A stretch of 64,000 nt of DNA from Rhinopomastus cyanomelas. Lineage: Eukaryota; Chordata; Aves; Bucerotiformes; Rhinopomastidae. Numbering within the stretch: the first letter of the stretch is position 1; every line of letters starts with the position of its first letter. The notes under the pieces were generated by a model that saw nothing but the letters and a program-made list of their open reading frames with translations, was not told where the DNA came from and did not search any database. Positions 57,201 through 64,000 of this stretch are shown one piece after another. The stretch is from the NCBI GenBank assembly GCA_013400115.1, contig VXBP01008604.1, positions 119,135 through 183,134 of the forward strand. Reading direction: 5' to 3'. The translations under genes were made by a program, and so were the position numbers.

Positions 57201-60200
57201 GAGCTGTGAGGGGCTAATGAGGGTGACCCTCGGGTCTCCTATTGTGGGTGACACGGCGATATCATAACCGTGGCCAGCGGCAAACAACGGGGTGGGATTG
57301 GGTTTCGGGGCCAGAGCTAGTCAGCCCGCGCCCTGCCTCTGAATAATGAATGGACGGGCTGCCTGCGAGGGACACGGAGCAACTGGCTGGAAGTGGTCCT
57401 TACTGGGACTGCCGCTCCTTAAGAGCGGCCACCGAGACGAGATGGCCGGTCTACCCCTCCCGTAGGCGCCTACTGCTCTGCTGAGCTCTGCTGCTGCTGG
57501 GTCTTGGAGGCCAGTCTGAGCCTCCAAGAGTCCAGCTGTCAAGGAGACCTGCAGAGCAAGAGCATCCAGGCTTGTTGAGGTGGAGGGCAACTTGGCTGGA
57601 AGTCTTAAGGCTTCCTTGCCAACTCCTCTCTCTCTCTCAAGTCTTCCTTGCCAACTCCTCTCTCTCTTCTTTGCCAACTCCTCTCTCTCAAGTCTTCCTT
57701 GCCAACTCCTCTCTCTCCTTTGCCAACTCCTCTCTCTCAAGTCTTCCTTGCCAACTCCTCTTCCTTGCCTCCTACTCTTTCTCTCTTAAGTCTTCTTTGC
57801 CAACTCCTCTCTCTAAGTCTTCCTTGACTACTCCTCTCTGTGTCTTCCTTGCCAACTCCTTCTTCCTATCTCTCTCTTTCAAGACTTTCTTGCTCACTTG
57901 TCTCACTCTTAAGACTTTTTTGCCAGCTCCTGTCTCTCTCTCTCCTTCTCCCATAACAGGTAGGTGATGATGTTGGTTTAGAGGTGGAGTCATGGAAAAG
58001 CCACCAGTCACAGGACCTGATGCATGTCTTCCAGTCCATATATCTCAGTTCCCAGCCAGTTCCAGTCTGGACTGGACGTGTGGAATGTGCTGCTGGAAAT
58101 GGGACACGACAATCACAGAGCCGTGGGCTGCTCTTGTGCAGCTGCTGTGAAGGTGCTGTCTCCCACGCGCGTTTAATCCACGCGGGGATGCTCTTACTGG
58201 TCTGTGGAGCTGCCTGCAGGGGAAGGACCTTTCCGTTCACCTGCTGTGACCTGGAGGACCCCAGGAGAGACCAGACCCCAGTTAGGAGCCACCCACTCAC
58301 GTTTTTGTCGCGGTCCTGGCTGGGCTCCCCTGGCGCGAGTTCTCCGATAAGCAGAGGCTTGAGAAACTTCCTCACCAAGGTGGGGTTGATGTGGAAGGCC
58401 TGGAACGCGTCCTGGGGCGGAAACACGAGCGACCCTGTCAGGCTCAGGAGCGAGCTGCTGCTTCCTGGAGTTTGTAGGGGCCTCCCAGTGCCTGAGAGGG
58501 GCTGTCAGAGGGCGAGGAAGACCCTTCCCAAGGGCAGGGAATGATAGGATGAGGGGTCGTGGTGTGAAGCTGGAAAAGGCAGAGGGAGGCTGGGCAGGAG
58601 GAAGAAGTTCTGGAGTCTGAGGGTGGGGGGGTCCCTGGAACAGGCTGCCCAGAGAGGGGGCAGAGGCCACATCCCAGGTTGGGCGGGATGGGGCTCTGGG
58701 CAATCTGTTCTAGTTAGAGATGGCTCTGCTTGTTGTAGGGCCGTTGGACCAGCTGACCTCTGGAGGTCCCTCCCAACCCTGTGACCCTGTGATTCCTCTC
58801 CAGCGCTGCCTTTCTCCACAGTTGCCCCCTCGTGGGATGAAGGTGCCAGCCTGAAGTGCCAGTGGCTGGACTTCTAGAGGCTGGTGAGGCTGCTGAGCTC
58901 CGGGGCCCTCTCTAGACACATGGTGAAAGGCACCTCCAGAAACCTTCTTTTGCTAAGCAACCAAATCCCTAAATCCCGTTAATTCCCTCGGGAGGGCTCT
59001 GCGCAAATCCCGCTCGGATAGAAGTACCCCAGGAGCACCAGGAGCACCAAGAGCCACTGAAGTTCCAGCAGCAGACCTCAGCTCAGGGAGGAAACTCAAC
59101 ATTAACTGAACTCGTGAGATAAACCCCGTCCCAGAGACTCCCGAGGCTGGACAAGAGGCTGAACTCTCTTTTTAGAACCATAGAACGTCTTGGGTTGGGA
59201 GGAACCTCCAAAGGTCATCTCATCCAACCCACCTACAGCAGCACTGAGGTGTTTTTGAGACTTCTAATTCTGGGACAACCCCTTGTTTGTGGAGCTTCCT
59301 TGAGCTGAAGCATCATGAGTTTGCCTGGCTCCGTGGTCTTTCCCCTTTCCACCTGTTCTGGTTGACCCGTGTCCTACAGGTACGCGAAGACTCCATGGGG
59401 ACGTTAGAGCTGCCTTCCAATACCTGAAGGGAACCTGCAGGAAGGCTGGAGGGATCTAGCGACAGGACAGGGGGAAGTGGTTGGGAACTGAGGTAGAGGA
59501 GGTTCAGACTAGATCTTAGGAGGAAGTTCTTCAGTGCAAGAGTGGAGAGACTCTGGAAAAGATTTCCTGGAGAGGCTGTGGCTGCCCCCTCTCTGCAGGT
59601 TGGAGGGGACTTTTGAGACCATCCACTCCAACATCTCAACCTGACTTGGTAGCTCAAGGGCTCATCCACCCTGGCCTTTGGGTTGGAAGGGACTTTTCAG
59701 GTCATCTACTCCATCATCTCAACCTGACTTGGTAGCTCAAGGGCTCATCCATCCTGGTCTCGAACTATCAAGTCTGGTTGAGAGGTGGAGTAGATGATCT
59801 CAAAAGTCCCTTCCAACCTAAACCAGTTGATGATCCTGTGGTGGAAGCACCTAGTTGATGCATCTGCTGCTGGTTGCCCACCTCTCCTTTCCCATGGCAC
59901 GGCTTGACTTGTGAAAGGCAGGGGTAGGGACAGACCATCAGCCAAGATCAGGCAGGAAGAGCCCAGCTGGAAAACAGAGGTTCAGGAGACTCCTGCTTCA
60001 GCCCTTCCACCTTTGTCCCGTTGCCCAACAGCTGTAGGGACCAACTGAAATCCCAGGTTCAGCTCTAAAGGCAACGAGGAGGCTGCAAAGTGCCCCCTGT
60101 GACCAGCTGAGCCCTTCTGGGAGTTGGTCACCGTCTGCTGTTCGGACCCACTGGCCAACAGCCTGGGTCCCAAAGTCCACCCAGATCAATAGGAAGCGTC

Positions 60201-63200
60201 ACCCGATGCCAAGGCTTCGGGCTGAGCCTCAGGGCCACCACCTGAGCCTGCGGGTTGTGCTGTGGGAGGCACTGGCAGAGGGGGGTGGAAGCTGATCCTT
60301 GGAGCTGCAGAAATGATAGATGAGAAGTTCAAGAAGCAGCCCTGGGGGAGGTGGTGGAGGAGAGAGGAGTCGCCTACGGGTGAGGAGAAGTGAAACTCAC
60401 TGGGATGAGGAGACAGGGGAAAGCAGGAGGGATCATGTCCATGGGGCAGGCAAAGCAGACCTCGGTGGTGTGATGGGATCTGGGGCATCCTGCTGTGGGC
60501 TGGATGGCCTTCCCAGGTCCCTTCCAATCCCTAAAGTTCTGGGGTTCCAGAAGGACCCAGAGCTGCTGGAGAGAGGCCACTGCAGAGCCACAGAGGTGAT
60601 GGAAGGAGGGGAGCATCTCCCTGGTGAGGGAGCTGGGGCTCTGGAGCTTGGGGAACAGGAGAGGTGACCCCATTGATGTTGACAACTATGGAAAGGGTGG
60701 GTGTCAGGAGGATGGAGCCAGGCTCTGCTCAGGGGCACCCAGTGACAGGACAAGGGGCAGCGGGTGTGAGCTGGAGCAGAGGAGGTTCCCCATCAGTGTG
60801 AGAAGGACCTTGTTCCCAGGGAGGGTGGCAGAGCCCTGGAAGGGGCTGCCCGGGGGGGGGGTGGAGTCTCCTTCTCTGGAAACATCTCAAACCCACCTGG
60901 AGATGTTCCTGTGTGACTGGATCTAGGAGATCCTGCTGTCTTGGGGGATTGGACTGGCTGATCTTCCGAGGTCCCTTTAAGCCCTAGAGCTCTGTGAAGA
61001 CTTGCTGTGAGGTTTCGCAACTTGGGGATGGAAAAGGGGGGAAGAAAAGGGGAGAGGGTGGACACAGAAGCATCAAAGGATGTGGATTCCCTGTTTAATG
61101 GGGTAAGAAAAGGTCTTTGGAGGTCAAGGCAGGGTGTTGGGTTAACTGGGGGTGACTCAGAGCAGCAGCTTCTGCTTGAGCACCTGGAAGGTATTTTTGT
61201 CAGCCTGGGGCTTCCACCTGCTGATCACCTTAACATCATCAGACAGGGGTTCAGAGTGGTGGGAGGACCGGGCTTTTATGGGCTGAGCCTCGTGCGTCAT
61301 CTTCCCTCAGCCTGAAAGGGGGACCAGAGCCTGGCCTGGGCTGCCCAGGGCAGTGGGGGAGTCCCCATCCCTCGAGGTGGTGGCCTGGCTGTGGCCCCTA
61401 GTGCCCTGGTCTGGGCTACTGGGGTGCCGTCAGGTCCTGGATCTGCAGGGTGCTCTGGTGTAGTTGGGGGGTGCAGCTTGTGCTAGGTGGGTGCTCATCA
61501 TCCTCCAGATGCTGCTCCAGGCTCAGTGGTCGAGGGGGTGATGTTCCTTTGGTGCAGGTTGCTGGTCTGCAGGTCCTCACTGCTGAGGAGGGGATGGGAG
61601 CTGAGCACCAGCGAGCAGTCACAGCATCACAGAGCATCGGCGCTTGGAAGGGACCTCGAGAGATCATCCAGCCCAGTCCCCCAAGACAGCAGGATCCCCC
61701 AGATCCAGTCACACAGGAACATCTCCAGGTGGGTTTGAGATGTTTCCAGAGAAGGAGACTCCACAACCCCCCTGGGCAGCCCCTGCCGGGGCTCTGCCAC
61801 CCTCACTGGGAACAAGGTCCTTCTCACATTGATGTGGAACCTCCTCTGCTCCAGCTGACACCCACTGCCCCTTGTCCTGTCACTGGGTGCCTCTGAGCAG
61901 AGCCTGGCTCCATCCTCCTGACACCCACCCTTCACATGTTGATCAACACCCATGGGGTCACCCCTCAGGCTCCTTGTTTCCCAGCTCCCTCAGCCCTTCC
62001 TCACCAGGGAGATGCTCCCCTCCCTCCATCACCCCTGTGGCTCTGCAGTGGCCTCTCTCCAGCAGCTCCATGTCCTTCTGGAGCTGAAGCCCAGGTTCAG
62101 CATGAAGCCCACGTTGACCTGGATTGTTGCCACGGCCTTTCCTTTCTCCTAAACTCTTGCAACACAGCCCTGACCGGGTTGGTTGAGCCTCCCTCCACAG
62201 GGTTAATGTGTCACCCTGACTGGGATTTGGCAGGAGACAAACTGGTGTGGAAGTGGGGCTCGGAGCGGCGCTCCGAGCGGTGCTGAGCACTCTTGAGGCC
62301 ACACCTTCACGGGGCTGCTCCCAGTTAGCAGGACGGGCCATGCTGGGTGCACTGGGCAGGCAGTCGGGGAGCGGGGAGGACCTGCAGCAGCAGAAGCCCA
62401 GCTGTGTTTGACTGTCCCTGGTCAAGACTGGAGATGACTCCAGCAGCAGGACAGTGGAGGTTCTGCTTCAGTCTGAGAAGGAACCTCTTCCCAGTGAGGG
62501 TGGCAGCGAAGTCCTTGGGGGCAGCGGGAAGCCCAACCCATCTTCCTGAGGGACAAAGCTGTTCATTGAGGGGGTTTGTTAGGAGGGGATGGGAACACTG
62601 GAACCCAAGGTCAGGCTTGATCCTAGAGCCATAGAACCATCAGGGATTGGAAGGGACCTCCAAAGATCACCCAGTCCAATCCCCCTGCCCATCAGGGTCA
62701 CCTAGACCAAGTCACACAAGATGGAGCAACCTGTTAGAGATGGCTCTGCTTGTTGTAGGGGGGGTTGGATTCAGTGACCTAAGGAGGTCCCTTCCAACCC
62801 AACAGTCTGTCGTCCCTGCCTGTCATGGGGAGGTTGGACTCAATGACCTTTGGAGGTCCCTTCCAACCCAAGACGTTCAATAACCTCAGTACTTCAAGGG
62901 CCCAGGGACCAAGCGGAGAGGGAAAGGAGAGGTTGGTTAGTCCTTGTGGCCACTCAGAGAGTCTCCGCCGTGCCGAAGGGTCAGGAGGTCACCAGCCCAT
63001 GTCACATCCTGGTCCGGTACCATCAACACAACTGGGGAAGGCTCCTTCCTTTTTCTCCCACCTCCCCCCCCTATTTTTCCTTTTTAACCTTTTCCCCTAT
63101 TTCATTCCCTTTTTATTCTTTTTCCCCCTATTTATTCCCCACTTTTCCTTTTCCCCCTTTTTCCCTTTTCTCCTATTTATTCCCCATTTTCCCCTCTCCC

Positions 63201-63896
63201 CCTTTTTTCCCTTCCCCCCCTTTTATTCCCCATTTTTTCCCTTCCCCCCTTTTATTCCCTATTTCCTCCCTTTTCTCCCTGTTTTCCCGTTCCTCTCTTT
63301 TGTTCCCCATATTTTTCTTTCCCCCATTTCTCCCCCCCCAGTTTCTCCCTGCTGCCCAGAGCTGCCGCCGAGCTCTCCGGGCCGAGCAGAGCCCCCGCAG
63401 CTGAAGGGCTCCTTGTTTTAAAGCTCCTCACAGAAGCAACGTCGAGGCGCAGCCTGGGCGCCCGTTAACCCTTCCTGCTCCCCGGCCCCGCGACTGTCAG
63501 CGGCGGGAAGGGCGAGGAGAAGCCTCGGGACACCCGGTCCGCGGGGACAAAAGGCGCCGCCGCAGGTGCTCAAGCAGGAGCTTAAGCGGGAGCGCAGCCG
63601 CCTCCGGCAGCCAGCGCCGCCCCCAGATGCTGCCGGCAGCTGCATCCCCCGGGACCAATCAGCCTCCTCGCTCCTCGAGGTGCAGAGGGATGGGCAGGGG
63701 GACGCCCGACCTGCCGGAGGTCGCCGCGGGGAGGGGGGGTGGTGCTGGGGGGCGGCTGGTCCCTACCGTGGCATCTTCTCCGGCGCAGTGGCTGATGACC
63801 CGGTGGCCCCCCGGGTGCCTGTCGGCCCACTTGGTGACGTTGTAGACCTTCCTGTCTATCACCAGCCACTTGTCGGTCCTCAGGTTGTGCCTCTGG
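48221..63896 (-). CDS. FADS2: Fatty acid desaturase 2 (delta-6 type), 12 exons, N-terminus missing
   Basis: Exons (transcript order) 63896-63767, 58411-58301, 56614-56417, 55884-55783, 54902-54777, 53912-53852, 53288-53212, 53037-52940, 51708-51612, 50229-50150, 49508-49383 and 48272-48221 join in frame to 418 residues. Human FADS2 has 444, and exons 2-11 have the human sizes. It is an ER membrane front-end desaturase that introduces a cis double bond in polyunsaturated acyl-CoA (linoleate and alpha-linolenate first step). Parts seen: cytochrome b5 domain with heme motif HPGG, His boxes HDFGH, HFQHH and QIEHH (the last His split by an intron), four or so hydrophobic segments, C-terminus LWLDAYLHK. 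FADS2 rather than FADS1 by HRHFQHH, VHKFVIGHLKG and NHQHEYFFL. The first about 26 residues are lost at the N at 63,897. Confidence 0.93.
48970..49115 (+). repeat. CR1-like terminal fragment (FADS2 intron 11)
   Basis: cctgttcctgtgccactgga, tctaggggtcctgctgtggt, gtcccttccaatccctaatg and ttctgggagtctgtg. Confidence 0.8.
49195..49340 (+). repeat. Two CR1-like terminal fragments (FADS2 intron 11)
   Basis: ggttggactggatgatcttg with gaggtctcatccgacctgaa, then at once aggggatcctgctgtggaag with gaggtcccttcccaccccta. Both sense. The second sits just before exon 11's donor side. Confidence 0.75.
49383..49508 (-). CDS. FADS2: FADS2 exon 11
   Basis: 126 nt. Completes the last His of QIEHH, then LFPTMPRHNFWKVKPLVKSL and ends AFVDII plus split glycine. 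The acceptor is ctcaag: AAG instead of the usual CAG or TAG, and its pyrimidine tract is weak. Confidence 0.94.
50150..50229 (-). CDS. FADS2: FADS2 exon 10
   Basis: 80 nt, MAATCNIEQSFFNDWFTGHL then NFQIEH and a split codon. Starts with Met where human has Leu (QLTATCN). Confidence 0.95.
50340..50475 (-). repeat. CR1-like terminal fragment (FADS2 intron 9)
   Basis: catagaccaggttgggttgg, aagggacctccaaggccatc, aacccccatccagcctgacc. Confidence 0.8.
50820..50880 (+). repeat. CR1-like terminal scrap (FADS2 intron 9)
   Basis: gggttgactggatggtcttg with gggtctcttccaaccttaat and gtttctc. Confidence 0.65.
51029..51293. repeat. 24-bp minisatellite, 11 copies (FADS2 intron 9)
   Basis: Unit cccataggactgggaccatc plus acat; copies alternate between a catcacatc form and a cactggacc form, giving a 48-bp higher-order period. 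Open in all frames on both strands because 24 is a multiple of three, but without start context or splice logic. Confidence 0.93.
51612..51708 (-). CDS. FADS2: FADS2 exon 9
   Basis: 97 nt. Split arginine, FLESHWFVWVTQMNHIPMEI then DSEKHRDWLSSQ. Human FADS2 has HIVMEID, and the IPMEID/EKHRDW wording is nearer FADS3. Confidence 0.95.
51820..52565 (+). repeat. AT-rich degenerate repeat (FADS2 intron 8)
   Basis: gaattattttagtaattctt-like phrases (tttagaa, ggattctttt, attcttttaaattc) recur without a fixed period. Plus strand T-rich with G, little C. Composition and wording resemble the arrays at 3,500 and 29,740. Confidence 0.7.
52940..53037 (-). CDS. FADS2: FADS2 exon 8
   Basis: 98 nt, DLAWAVSYYLRYFVTYTPFY then GALGSLLLLTFV: membrane segments near the C-terminal half. 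Confidence 0.95.
53212..53288 (-). CDS. FADS2: FADS2 exon 7
   Basis: 77 nt. Completes Ile, then FPPLLIPVYFQIQIISTMIK and RRFWA. Human has IGPPLLIP; here Gly is Phe. Confidence 0.93.
53545..53695 (-). repeat. CR1-like fragment (FADS2 intron 6)
   Basis: cagactcactcaagttggaa, aagacccctgggatgaccaa and catctaagcaacttttgaag; an older subfamily. Confidence 0.65.
53852..53912 (-). CDS. FADS2: FADS2 exon 6
   Basis: 61 nt, YGKKKLKYLPYNHQHEYFFL plus the first base of Ile. Confidence 0.96.
54275..54665 (-). repeat. CR1-like LINE pieces (FADS2 intron 5)
   Basis: A terminal scrap (catcaggaactggaagggac) then a second copy from accacagactcagggaggtt, with gggatggtgcctccacctcc and cctattgctggtcccagggg. Antisense. 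Confidence 0.7.
54777..54902 (-). CDS. FADS2: FADS2 exon 5, second His box
   Basis: 126 nt, [20 protein letters not shown] then FKKDPDVNMLHIFVLG; contains HRHFQHH, di-iron ligands. Confidence 0.97.
55155..55450 (-). repeat. CR1-like LINE with 71-bp tandem duplication at its 3' end (FADS2 intron 4)
   Basis: ttaggggtgggaagggacct occurs at 55,172 and 55,243 and partly at 55,314, exact 71-bp steps. Then a normal body (caacctggccttggacactt, agcctcagcaccctcccagg). Confidence 0.88.
55783..55884 (-). CDS. FADS2: FADS2 exon 4, first His box
   Basis: 102 nt, AQAGWLQHDFGHLSVFKKSS then WNHIVHKFVIGHLK; HDFGH is the first His box. Confidence 0.97.
55995..56165 (-). repeat. CR1-like terminus, four tandem 32-bp copies (FADS2 intron 3)
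   Basis: aagatcaccaggtccaacca recurs at 56,041, 56,073, 56,105 and 56,136 (steps 32, 32, 31). It follows a degenerate tail (gaatcatggagtcatgctgg). Confidence 0.9.
56417..56614 (-). CDS. FADS2: FADS2 exon 3, first membrane segments
   Basis: 198 nt, SELVEDFRTLRKTAEDMNLF, then hydrophobic LYLAHIIAMEVVAWLMVSYF; ends LTTSQ. Confidence 0.95.
56770..57010 (-). repeat. CR1-like LINE 3' end (FADS2 intron 2)
   Basis: tcacagaatcacagaggggt, ttaggctagaagggacctca, cagggctgcccacagc-like block and tgatggagcagccacaacct. Confidence 0.8.
57614..57960 (+). repeat. Pyrimidine-rich minisatellite (FADS2 intron 2)
   Basis: ttccttgccaactcctctct recurs about ten times with units of 22-33 bp (extra tctctcaag segments). 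Almost pure C/T with caa interruptions on the plus strand, so the transcribed FADS2 pre-mRNA is purine-rich here. Confidence 0.9.
58301..58411 (-). CDS. FADS2: FADS2 exon 2
   Basis: 111 nt, DAFQAFHINPTLVRKFLKPL then LIGELAPGEPSQDRDKN; end of the cytochrome b5 domain and start of the desaturase region. Confidence 0.96.
58640..58805 (+). repeat. CR1-like terminal fragment (FADS2 intron 1)
   Basis: ggaacaggctgcccagagag, agttagagatggctctgctt, cctctggaggtccctcccaa and tgtgaccctgtgattcc. Confidence 0.75.
59165..59260 (-). repeat. CR1-like terminal fragment (FADS2 intron 1)
   Basis: accatagaacgtcttgggtt, gggaggaacctccaaaggtc, atctcatccaacccacctac. Confidence 0.7.
59430..59835. repeat. Nested CR1-like pieces with a duplicated terminus (FADS2 intron 1)
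   Basis: A sense piece (tggttgggaactgaggtaga, agaggctgtggctgccccct) runs into an antisense terminus. Its unit catctcaacctgacttggta with gctcaagggctcatcca occurs at about 59,630 and 59,720. A sense piece then closes the block (ggtggagtagatgatctcaa). It is at least three joined fragments. Confidence 0.7.
60465..61010 (+). repeat. CR1-like LINE, sense, abundant subfamily (FADS2 intron 1)
   Basis: A terminal piece to 60,550, then a longer copy: gctgctggagagaggccact, gtgacaggacaaggggcagc, gtgactggatctaggagatc, ending gaggtccctttaagccctag. It is the inverted partner of the copy at 61,615. Confidence 0.85.
61330..61440 (+). repeat. CR1-like fragment (FADS2 intron 1)
   Basis: ggcctgggctgcccagggca, gtgggggagtccccatccct, and ggcctggctgtggcccctag. 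Confidence 0.6.
61615..62095 (-). repeat. CR1-like LINE, antisense, abundant subfamily (FADS2 intron 1)
   Basis: agtcacagcatcacagagca, cagcaggatcccccagatcc, ctccagctgacacccactgc, acatgttgatcaacacccat, tggcctctctccagcagctc. Reads as the reverse complement of 60,550-61,010 over most of its length. Confidence 0.88.
62430..62880. repeat. Cluster of short CR1-like fragments (FADS2 intron 1)
   Basis: A sense internal piece (62,430-62,510, gtggaggttctgcttcagtc), an antisense terminus (62,625-62,710, catagaaccatcagggattg) and two sense termini (to 62,880, gaggtcccttccaacccaac; gaggtcccttccaacccaag). Confidence 0.7.
63040..63345 (+). repeat. Homopyrimidine tract in FADS2 intron 1
   Basis: About 300 bases of runs of T and C (ttttttcccttccccccctt, tattccccattttccc), hardly any G. 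On the FADS2 coding strand it is A/G-rich and lies about 0.4 kb downstream of exon 1. Mirror-like C/T tracts can form triplex DNA; effect here is inferred. Confidence 0.9.
63767..63896 (-). CDS. FADS2: FADS2 exon 1 (3' part), cytochrome b5 domain
   Basis: 43 codons visible, QRHNLRTDKWLVIDRKVYNV, HPGG heme motif, VISHCAGEDAT before gtaggg. Human has HYAGEDAT, so the residue after the heme-binding His is Cys, not Tyr. The exon runs into the N at 63,897. Confidence 0.92.
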
Positions 63897-63897
63897 N
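63897..63897. other. Single ambiguous base inside FADS2 exon 1
   Basis: Upstream of it, in coding direction, the frame leading into the exon has a TGA and then promoter-like DNA. That is incompatible with a normal N-terminus, so missing sequence at this base is likely. Confidence 0.7.
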
Positions 63898-63924
63898 CGA
63901 GGCTCCAGCGGGATCAGCAGAGCT

Positions 63925-63980
63925 GCTGCGCCAATCCCGGCCCTGCGGCCGCCCCCTCGGGCCCCGCCATTGGGCCGCGG
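63925..63980 (-). promoter_or_regulatory. FADS2: FADS2 promoter-like block with two CCAAT boxes
   Basis: CCAAT on the plus strand at 63,931-63,935 and ATTGG (CCAAT on minus) at 63,969-63,973, in GC-rich context. Mammalian FADS2 is known to be driven by NF-Y with SREBP-1. No clear sterol element was recognised in the 100 bases available. Confidence 0.5.
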
Positions 63981-64000
63981 CGATCTTGCGAAGAGCGGGG

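Noticed and set aside
57572..58011. Leu/Ser-rich and Glu/Arg-rich open frames
   Set aside because: Readings of the pyrimidine minisatellite in FADS2 intron 2, not proteins.

Overview
The window is nuclear DNA from a bird. It carries four protein-coding genes with vertebrate exon structure, in the order FTH1 (+), BEST1 (-), RAB3IL1 (+), FADS2 (-). It is packed with fragments that read like CR1, the main avian LINE. In human the same block reads FADS1-FADS2-FADS3-RAB3IL1-BEST1-FTH1; here no FADS3 is visible between RAB3IL1 and FADS2. The bestrophin keeps Val205 at the aperture position, as I recall for chicken BEST1. CR1 is unusually dense for a bird (about fifty recognisable pieces in 64 kb, many very alike), which would fit a CR1-rich lineage such as woodpeckers and relatives. 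That placement is inference only.

Layout. 1-9.3 kb is intergenic: CR1 copies, a T-rich minisatellite (3.5-4.3 kb) and an ordinary unique stretch (7.4-9.0 kb). 9.9-14.8 kb is FTH1, complete, with a TATA-like box, an antioxidant-type element, a 5' iron-responsive element, four exons and a poly(A) signal. 15.75-23.8 kb is BEST1 on the minus strand, nine coding exons, 766 codons, tail to tail with FTH1. 24-31 kb is the divergent BEST1/RAB3IL1 interval: a CpG-rich block at 25.1-25.8 kb, a 31-bp AT-rich satellite broken by a 391-base gap, 1.6 kb of AT-rich decayed repeat and a second minisatellite. 31.05-40.5 kb holds nine RAB3IL1 coding exons; a tiny first coding exon is proposed at 25,639-25,649. 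40.5-46.7 kb is mostly CR1 plus one small unexplained minus-strand ORF. 46.75 kb to the window end is FADS2 on the minus strand, twelve coding exons, with the N-terminus lost at an ambiguous base (63,897).

Function. FTH1 oxidises and stores iron. BEST1 is a calcium-gated anion channel. RAB3IL1 (GRAB) is a Rab guanine nucleotide exchange factor. FADS2 is a front-end fatty acyl desaturase needing cytochrome b5-type electron transfer and a di-iron centre. They are conserved neighbours, not one pathway. I found no sign of an undescribed multi-gene system. The unusual content is the repeat landscape (repeated tandem growth of CR1 3' ends, several AT-rich minisatellites of similar style, inverted CR1 pairs in introns), the assembly joins marked by single N bases, and a few sequence oddities in FADS2 and near its promoter.
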